Assembly: GCA_002424625.1 (NCBI GenBank)
Contig: DIKR01000063.1
Location: 1 to 12,649, forward strand
Length of the DNA: 12,649 nt
Direction: 5' to 3'
From: Desulfuromonadaceae bacterium UBA5613
GTDB lineage: Bacteria > Desulfobacterota > Desulfuromonadia > Desulfuromonadales > UBA2197
This document shows, one piece after another, positions 7,679 to 12,649 of this stretch. A program made the position numbers and the translations under genes. Under the pieces are notes generated by a model. It saw nothing but the letters and a program-made list of their open reading frames with translations. It did not search any database and was not told the DNA's origin. How positions within the stretch are numbered: position 1 is the first letter of the stretch; each line of letters begins with the position of its first letter.

Positions 7679-8767
7679 TTACAGATTAGCGATAATCGCG
7701 TCGCCCATCTCTTTGGTATTGACCAGCTTCTCACCCGGCAACTTCGAGAAGATGTCGCGGGTGCGGAAGCCTTGGTCAAGGACCTTGGCGACGGCTTTGT
7801 CGATGGCATCAGCGGCATCGAGCATCCCGAAGGAGAACTTGAGCATCATCCCCGCCGAGAGGATCTGGGCGATGGGGTTGGCGACCCCCTGACCGGCGAT
7901 ATCCGGGGCGCTGCCGCCGGAGGGTTCGTACATGCCGAAGGTCCCTTCGGCGAGGGAGGCAGAGGGGAGCATTCCCAGGGAACCGGTGAGCATCGCTGCC
8001 TCGTCAGAGAGGATGTCGCCAAACATGTTTTCGCAGAGGATGACGTCAAACTGCTTCGGCCATTTGACTAGCTGCATGGCGGCGTTGTCAACGTACATGT
8101 GGGTCAGTTCGACATCCGGGTACTCTTTGGCGATGCCGATGACCACTTCGCGCCACAGGACCGAAGTGGAGAGGACATTGGCTTTGTCGATGGAGCAGAC
8201 CTTCTTGCCGCGCTTGCGGGCGGCCTGGAAAGCGACGTGGCTGATGCGTTCGATCTCGGCAACACTGTAGCGCATGGTGTCGACACCGACACGCTCACGT
8301 CCGACGCCTTCGATCCCTTTGGGCTGGGAGAAGTAGATGCCGCCGGTGAGCTCACGGATGACGAGGATGTTGAACCCGCCGCTAATGACTTCTTCCTTGA
8401 GGCTGGAAGCGCCGGTCAGGGAAGGGAAGATGATCGCCGGGCGGAGATTGGCGTAAAGGCCGAAGATCTTGCGCAGGGGGAGGAGCGCGCCGCGCTCGGG
8501 TTGTTCATCCGGGGGGAGGGACTCCCACTTTGGGCCGCCGACCGAGCCGAAGAGGATGGCGTCGGCAGCCTTGCAGATATCGATGGTCGTCTGCGGCAGG
8601 GCCTTGCCCTCAATGTCGATGCCGGCGCCGCCGACATTGGCAGGGGTGCGGGTAAAGGCGACGTTGTACTTGTTCTCGACAGCGTCAAGGACGCGCAGTG
8701 CTTCATTCATTACTTCCGGACCAATACCGTCACCGGAAAGAACTGCAATTTTATACGTCTGGGTCAT
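7679..8767 (-). CDS. leuB: 3-isopropylmalate dehydrogenase
   Basis: LeuB oxidises and decarboxylates 3-isopropylmalate to 2-oxoisocaproate with NAD, the third step of leucine synthesis in the cytoplasm. The product has 362 residues, normal for the family. It has the N-terminal G-D-G-I-G-P-E-V (12-19), R-E-L-T-G-G-I-Y-F (138-146, catalytic Y145), S-I-D-K-A-N-V-L (192-199, K195), D227 in V-D-N-A-A-M-Q-L, the signature N-M-F-G-D-I-L-S-D-E (247-256, metal ligands D251 and D255), and E-P-S-G-G-S-A-P-D-I-A-G (281-292), where the early G-S-A-P-D is part of the NAD site. R-E-L-T-G-G together with the overall length favours LeuB over tartrate or isocitrate dehydrogenases. An AAGGAGAG ribosome-binding site lies at about 8777-8784 on the plus strand. 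The gene starts 33 bp after the RNase gene ends and precedes asd. leuC and leuD are not in the window. Confidence 0.96.
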   Translation of the reverse strand: MTQTYKIAVLSGDGIGPEVMNEALRVLDAVENKYNVAFTRTPANVGGAGIDIEGKALPQTTIDICKAADAILFGSVGGPKWESLPPDEQPERGALLPLRKIFGLYANLRPAIIFPSLTGASSLKEEVISGGFNILVIRELTGGIYFSQPKGIEGVGRERVGVDTMRYSVAEIERISHVAFQAARKRGKKVCSIDKANVLSTSVLWREVVIGIAKEYPDVELTHMYVDNAAMQLVKWPKQFDVILCENMFGDILSDEAAMLTGSLGMLPSASLAEGTFGMYEPSGGSAPDIAGQGVANPIAQILSAGMMLKFSFGMLDAADAIDKAVAKVLDQGFRTRDIFSKLPGEKLVNTKEMGDAIIANL

Positions 8768-8800
8768 GTCTAATTACTCTCCTTATTCGCTGATAGTAGT

Positions 8801-11389
8801 CTACTCCCCGGTAGCGGGGGCGTCTTCAGAATCATTGCTCTTCTTTTTGCGCGGTGTCCGTGTCTTCTTGGGCGCGGTGTTTTCCGTCACTTCTGGCGCC
8901 ACCGCTCCTTTCACCGACTTGGCCTTGGCGGTCCGTGGCGCTTTCGCCTTGACCGGAACCGGTTTGCTCTCCACAGCGGGAGTCTCCACCCTCGGTGCTG
9001 GTGACTTGGCTGCTTTTTTTGCAGGTGTCCGTTTCGGTTTCTCTTCTGCAGGAACTTCGACCATCAAGGTCAGCGGGAGTTCAGCAGCGATCTCAGCAGG
9101 TGCCTTTGGCTGGCGCGGTCTCCTTGCCACTTTTCGTGCCTTGTCCTCTTCGTTGCTCTCGGTCGTTGCCGCCGGGGTAGCAACGACTGAGACTGCCACT
9201 GTGGCGGGAGGAGCCGGGATCGTCTCATCGCCTTCAGCAATGCTCACCTCCTCAACCGTTGCCGGATTCCGCTTCTTGCGACGACGCTTGCGTTTCTTTT
9301 TGGCTTCGGCTTCCTGCTCAGTCACGGGCTTCTCTGTCACTTCTGACTGTACCGTTGGCGCAGAGACAATCTCTTCAGCCAGGAGAGCGGGAGTGATCTC
9401 AGTACTGACAACCGTCACCTTCTTCTTCCGCTTGCGCCGACGTTTCTTTTTAGCCGGCGTTTCGCTGTCTTCGGTTGTCGCGTCTGCTGTCTCCTCGTCA
9501 CCTCCTGGTTCTTCCTCATCTTCGTTGTCCGGGGAGACTTCTTGCTCCTCATCCGTCAGCGCTTCATCCAACAGCGGAGTTGTGCTTTTTTTCTTTTTCC
9601 GCCGCCGTTTGCGCTTTTTCTTCTCGCCTTCAGCTTCAGTGCTTTCGGGGGCCTCGTCCGCATCAACCACTTCCAATTCCGCAGTTGTTTCGGCAAGGAC
9701 GGGCAGGGCTTCTACTGCCAGCTCCGTAGCAACGGCCTCGATTTCTTGGCTGGGAGCTCCTTTCCTGCCACGTCCGCCACGTTTCCTCATCTCCGGCACT
9801 GCCGCTGCCTGTTCGGCCGGTTTTTCAGCGACAACAACTTCGGGGCGGGGCGCTTGTTCTTCGTCATTGCTGGCCGTTACCGGTTGCAGGTAGAGCTCAT
9901 CCTCTTTTTCACGCCGGATACAGAGAATCTCGATCTGACTGGCGATCATGTCAGCGCGGCCGCGCACGACAATTTCCAGCTGATTGCGCTGTTCAAGTTC
10001 AAAAAGCTCATCACGCATGGCGTTAAGGAGGTAGTTGGCAGCATCGAGAGGGATATCGACTTCGATCCGGGCAATATGCCCCTTGGCAAGCCCCCCCTGA
10101 ATCTTGCGCAGTGCTGCCACCGCCTGGGCTTCCGGACTTTTGAGCCGGCCGCTCCCTTCACAATGCGGGCAGACCAGAAAGGTTCCTTCGGCGAGAGCAT
10201 CCTTGATCCGTTGCCGGCTCATCTCCAGCAGGCCAAAAGAGCTGATCTTGCCGAAAGAGACCTTGGCTTTATCGGTCTTCATCGATTCCTTGATGGCCTT
10301 TTCGACATCACGGTTGTTCTTCCGTTCGCGCATGTCGATAAAGTCAATGACGATCAGACCGCCGAGGTCGCGCAGACGGAGTTGCCGACCAACTTCGACG
10401 GCGGCTTCAAGGTTGGTTTTATAGGCGGTGGCCTCGACGCCCTGTTCACCGGCCATCTTGCCGGAGTTGACGTCGATCGCCACCAGGGCTTCAGTGCGGT
10501 CGATGACAATGGAACCGCCGGAAGGAAGCAGAACTTTATTGCGGGAGATGATCTCGATCTGTTCTTCGATCTGATAGCGAGAGAAGATCGGACGTTTTTC
10601 CTGATGGAGTTTGACGAGCTTGACACATTCCGGCATGACCTGCTGGAGGAAATCTTTCGCTTCCTGCGCCACCTTGGGATCATCGACGAGCACTTCATCG
10701 ATATCGGGAGTGAAGTAGTCGCGAATCGAGCGGATCACCAAATTCGATTCTTTGTAGATCAAAGCCGGTGCTTTGGCTTTTTTTGCCAGGGCGAGGATGT
10801 TTTCATAAACACGCACCAGATAGTCGAAGTCGCGTTTTAACTCTTCTTTGGTCTGGTCGACTCCTGCTGTGCGGACGATGTAGCCCATATTCTTTGGCAA
10901 ATCAAGGGAGTTCATCGTTGCTTTTAGCTTCTTGCGGACGGAATCCTCTTCGATCTTGCGTGAAACACCGGTGCTGTCGCTCTCCGGCATCAATACCATA
11001 TAGCGACCGGCCAGAGAAAGGTAAGTGGTGAGGGCCGCCCCTTTGTTGCCGCGTTCCCCTTTGACCACCTGGACCAGGATCTCCTGGCCGCGACGGAGGA
11101 CATCGTTGATGCGCAACCGCCCCTTGCGTTCTTCATTCGGATCGGCAGCCTTGAAAAGATCAGGATGGATCTCTCCCATCTGCAAAAAACCGAGACGCAG
11201 TCCGCCATAATCGACAAAGGCGGCCTGTAATCCGCTTTCAACACGGACGACAGTCGCCTTGTAAATATTCCCCCGGGTCTGTTCACGGCCAACGACTTCG
11301 ATGTCGAGTTCGGTCAAAATCCCGTCCTCGACAATCGCCACCCGATTCTCTTCGGGCTGGGTGGCGTTCACCAGCATCTTCTTACTCAT
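8801..11389 (-). CDS. rng: Ribonuclease E/G family endoribonuclease with long disordered C-terminal tail
   Basis: This is an RNase E/G single-strand-specific endonuclease acting in mRNA turnover and rRNA maturation. Residues 1 to about 505 form the catalytic core: an S1 domain (about 36-125, with R-G-N-I-Y-K and A-A-F-V-D-Y-G), the 5'-monophosphate sensor G-Y-I-V-R-T-A-G (R173, T174, like E. coli R169/T170), metal-binding D305 (A-I-D-V-N-S-G) and D349 (V-I-D-F-I-D-M), and the zinc-link C-P-H-C (407-410). From about 505 to 862 the sequence is low-complexity. It has an R-G-G-R-G-R patch (537-542), three all-basic blocks of Lys and Arg (590-601, 647-657, 697-707) separated by acidic runs, and a Lys/Ala/Pro-rich histone-H1-like end. 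The product has 862 residues, longer than E. coli RNase G (489) and shorter than RNase E (1061), so rne is an equally fair symbol. An AAAGGA site precedes the ATG (11395-11400 on the plus strand). Confidence 0.93.
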   Translation of the reverse strand: MSKKMLVNATQPEENRVAIVEDGILTELDIEVVGREQTRGNIYKATVVRVESGLQAAFVDYGGLRLGFLQMGEIHPDLFKAADPNEERKGRLRINDVLRRGQEILVQVVKGERGNKGAALTTYLSLAGRYMVLMPESDSTGVSRKIEEDSVRKKLKATMNSLDLPKNMGYIVRTAGVDQTKEELKRDFDYLVRVYENILALAKKAKAPALIYKESNLVIRSIRDYFTPDIDEVLVDDPKVAQEAKDFLQQVMPECVKLVKLHQEKRPIFSRYQIEEQIEIISRNKVLLPSGGSIVIDRTEALVAIDVNSGKMAGEQGVEATAYKTNLEAAVEVGRQLRLRDLGGLIVIDFIDMRERKNNRDVEKAIKESMKTDKAKVSFGKISSFGLLEMSRQRIKDALAEGTFLVCPHCEGSGRLKSPEAQAVAALRKIQGGLAKGHIARIEVDIPLDAANYLLNAMRDELFELEQRNQLEIVVRGRADMIASQIEILCIRREKEDELYLQPVTASNDEEQAPRPEVVVAEKPAEQAAAVPEMRKRGGRGRKGAPSQEIEAVATELAVEALPVLAETTAELEVVDADEAPESTEAEGEKKKRKRRRKKKKSTTPLLDEALTDEEQEVSPDNEDEEEPGGDEETADATTEDSETPAKKKRRRKRKKKVTVVSTEITPALLAEEIVSAPTVQSEVTEKPVTEQEAEAKKKRKRRRKKRNPATVEEVSIAEGDETIPAPPATVAVSVVATPAATTESNEEDKARKVARRPRQPKAPAEIAAELPLTLMVEVPAEEKPKRTPAKKAAKSPAPRVETPAVESKPVPVKAKAPRTAKAKSVKGAVAPEVTENTAPKKTRTPRKKKSNDSEDAPATGE

Positions 11390-11592
11390 GTAAATCCTTT
11401 CGGACGACGGGGACGCCGGCCTTTAATAGGTGTTGCGGGGAAGAACCCCGGTCAGCGCCTGTGTCACGAAGGTATCGGGAAAGACTTCATCACCGTTAGT
11501 CGTGCAGTGCGCCACAAAATCATTCTATCGCCAGGACTAAAAAGCCCGTTGCGTTATGGTGTGGTGCTTCTTAAAACGATTTTTGCCGCGGA

Positions 11593-11621
11593 ACTATAAC
11601 AGAGAAAAGGGTTATTGAACA
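11593..11621 (-). promoter_or_regulatory. Weak candidate sigma-70 promoter for rng-leuB-asd
   Basis: On the minus strand TATAGT (plus bases 11593-11598) matches the -10 consensus at five of six positions. The hexamer 17 bases upstream, TGTTCA (11616-11621), matches -35 at only three of six. If used, transcription would begin near 11586 and leave a leader of almost 200 bases before the RNase start. The -35 is poor, so this is tentative. Confidence 0.3.
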
Positions 11622-11670
11622 GTGCCAAGGTCTTCAATTGATAGAAAATTTTCGCGATAAAGCAACAGGA

Positions 11671-11699
11671 TTGACAAACCGTTGCACTCCAGAGACAAT
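11671..11699 (+). promoter_or_regulatory. Sigma-70 promoter for the metallo-beta-lactamase-fold gene
   Basis: A perfect -35 TTGACA (11671-11676) is followed after exactly 17 bases by GACAAT (11694-11699), which matches TATAAT at four of six positions. Transcription should begin near 11706, about 36 bases before the ATG at 11742. The -10 is overlapped by the left arm of an inverted repeat. Confidence 0.65.
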
Positions 11700-11715
11700 T
11701 CCACCACATTGTCTC
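11692..11715. promoter_or_regulatory. Perfect 8-bp dyad over the -10 and start site (possible operator or leader hairpin)
   Basis: GAGACAAT (11692-11699) and ATTGTCTC (11708-11715) are perfect reverse complements separated by eight bases. The left arm contains the -10 hexamer and the spacer covers the predicted transcription start. This geometry suits a dimeric repressor. The arms cannot form a leader RNA hairpin if transcription starts near 11706, because the left arm would not be transcribed. No family of regulator can be named from the sequence. Confidence 0.45.
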
Positions 11716-11741
11716 AAAGTTTTTCCCACTAGGAGAGATAC

Positions 11742-12649
11742 ATGCCTGTCCAGGAACCGATCTGTATTGACCTCGACCTGCCCTCGCAGCGAGGCTTTCG
11801 TCAATTTATCAGTGCGTGGCTTTATCGCGACAAAGGCCTGACTTTTGTCGTTGATCCCGGCCCGCTTACGACGATTCCTCATCTACTGGCAGAACTTTAT
11901 AAAAACGGCGTCGAAGATCTCGACTACATCCTTCTTACCCATATCCATATTGATCATGCCGGCGGGACCGGTGCGCTCCTTGCCGCTTTTCCGGCAGCGC
12001 AGGTGATCTGCCATCCCGAAGGGGTCCCCCATCTTGTTGCCCCGGAAAAACTTTGGCAGGGGACACTGAAAGTCCTCGGTCCCCTCGCTGCGGCGTATGG
12101 TGAAATTGTTGCGGTTCCGGCAGGGCGCATTGCTTTTCAAGAGGCGGTCGGCAACTGCCGGGTCTGGATGACCCCCGGTCATGCCCAGCATCATCTTTCC
12201 TTCCAGTTTGATGATCTCCTTTTTGCCGGGGAAGTCGCCGGTGTCCACTATCCACTCGAACAGGGGATCTTTATGCGTCCGGCGACGCCGCCGCGTTTTA
12301 TCCTTGAAGTCGCGCAAAAATCCCTGGCTAAGATGATCGCCCTGAAACCGCAACGGTTAGTCTTTGCCCATTATGGCCTGGTCAATGAGGCAGGGAAATA
12401 TCTGCGGATTGCCAGCGAACAGCTCAATCTCTGGGTGCGCGGGGTGGCAGCGACGGTGTCAATCGCGCCGGAAGAACGCGAGGAAGCGATCATTGCCTGG
12501 CTGCGGACGCACGATGACTATTATCGCAATGTCGACCAGTTGCCGGAAGACATCCTGGTCCGCGAACGCTACTTTCTCGGGAATTCATTGCGGGGAATGA
12601 TCGAATATGTCGATGGATTAACGGAGATTGAACGAAAAAATCTGGCGGT
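11742..12649 (+). CDS. Metallo-beta-lactamase-fold hydrolase (3' end outside the window)
   Basis: The frame opens at an ATG with AGGAG at 11731-11735 (six-base spacing) and stays open for 302 codons to the window edge. The protein has the MBL-fold metal motif T-H-I-H-I-D-H-A-G-G (66-75; H67, H69, D71, H72), a third-motif His in T-P-G-H-A-Q-H-H (H147), and a last His in F-A-H-Y-G (H210). The bridging position, usually Asp, is Glu164 in L-F-A-G-E-V-A-G. A helical region of about 80 residues follows (A-P-E-E-R-E-E-A-I-I-A-W-L near 242-254). No signal peptide or membrane segment is seen, so it is probably cytoplasmic. MBL-fold proteins include glyoxalase II, lactonases, nucleases and others. The motifs do not settle the substrate, and I assign none. 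The size suggests that only a few residues are missing. It has its own promoter and is divergent from rng. Confidence 0.9.
   Translation, partial: MPVQEPICIDLDLPSQRGFRQFISAWLYRDKGLTFVVDPGPLTTIPHLLAELYKNGVEDLDYILLTHIHIDHAGGTGALLAAFPAAQVICHPEGVPHLVAPEKLWQGTLKVLGPLAAAYGEIVAVPAGRIAFQEAVGNCRVWMTPGHAQHHLSFQFDDLLFAGEVAGVHYPLEQGIFMRPATPPRFILEVAQKSLAKMIALKPQRLVFAHYGLVNEAGKYLRIASEQLNLWVRGVAATVSIAPEEREEAIIAWLRTHDDYYRNVDQLPEDILVRERYFLGNSLRGMIEYVDGLTEIERKNLA

Larger units (their letters stand above)
11390..11741. other. 352-bp divergent intergenic region between the RNase gene and the hydrolase gene
   Basis: I find no credible coding frame and no tRNA here. On the minus strand it would supply the leader of the RNase gene. 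It includes a small hairpin CGGGG-AAGAA-CCCCG (11436-11450) about 46 bases before that gene and a weak -10-like TATAGT near 11593-11598. On the plus strand it holds a well-formed promoter and a dyad (11671-11715) in front of the hydrolase gene. The stretch 11451-11590 shows nothing else I can name. Confidence 0.6.

Noticed and set aside
8795..8820. Small dyads at the rng-leuB junction (AGTAG/CTACT and CCCC/GGGG) as a terminator
   Set aside because: The stems are four or five pairs, one has almost no loop, and no U-tract follows on the minus strand.
8469..9893. Long plus-strand open frame of 474 codons antisense to the RNase tail
   Set aside because: It lies opposite the Lys/Glu-rich tail of the RNase gene and yields a Ser/Phe/Arg-rich low-complexity product without a recognisable domain. 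Its start lies inside leuB on the other strand. The opposite frame has a clear family match.
9542..10840. Plus-strand open frame of 432 codons antisense to the RNase core
   Set aside because: The opposite strand encodes conserved RNase E/G motifs there. The frame has no ribosome-binding site or family features and is best explained by codon bias.
11611..11630. Sigma-54-type -24/-12 promoter on the minus strand (TTGGCAC)
   Set aside because: The -24-like TTGGCAC is present, but no TTGC element lies at the required distance.

Overview
The window carries ordinary bacterial chromosomal genes at high GC (about 57-60% by eye), densely packed and with Gram-negative style RecBCD. RecBCD combined with an RNase E/G gene, leuB and asd on one strand suggests a Desulfobacterota / 'deltaproteobacterial' host, perhaps Desulfuromonadales (Geobacter, Pelobacter, Desulfuromonas). 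This is an inference from gene content and protein flavour. No rRNA or other phylogenetic marker is present.

Layout. (1) Positions 1-6332, plus strand: the end of recC, then complete recB and recD. They are joined by two 4-base ATGA start/stop overlaps and together encode exodeoxyribonuclease V (RecBCD), which repairs double-strand breaks. (2) Positions 6333-6568: a convergent intergenic region. It holds a 152-bp element bounded by 20-bp near-perfect inverted repeats, with three CCCCTCCTT/AAGGAGGGG-type hairpin units. A hairpin terminator follows, placed to serve both strands. (3) Positions 6569-11389, minus strand, read right to left: an RNase E/G with a long disordered tail, then leuB (leucine synthesis), then an aspartate-semialdehyde dehydrogenase homologue. 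The gaps are 33 and 90 bp, so this is probably one transcription unit. (4) Positions 11390-11741: a 352-bp divergent intergenic region. It holds the long leader of the RNase gene and a good sigma-70 promoter, overlapped by a perfect 8-bp dyad, that drives the gene to the right. (5) Positions 11742-12649, plus strand: a metallo-beta-lactamase-fold hydrolase with no stop codon before the window ends.

The strongest anomaly is the asd product. At the position of the catalytic cysteine it reads N131-A132-V-A-T-Q, where active enzymes read N-C-S-T-x-Q. Every other active-site residue that can be located is kept. It may be a Usg-like pseudo-enzyme or a diverged paralogue. No clearly new multigene system is visible. 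The other points of interest are the inverted-repeat element, the polyampholyte RNase tail and the dyad over the hydrolase promoter.
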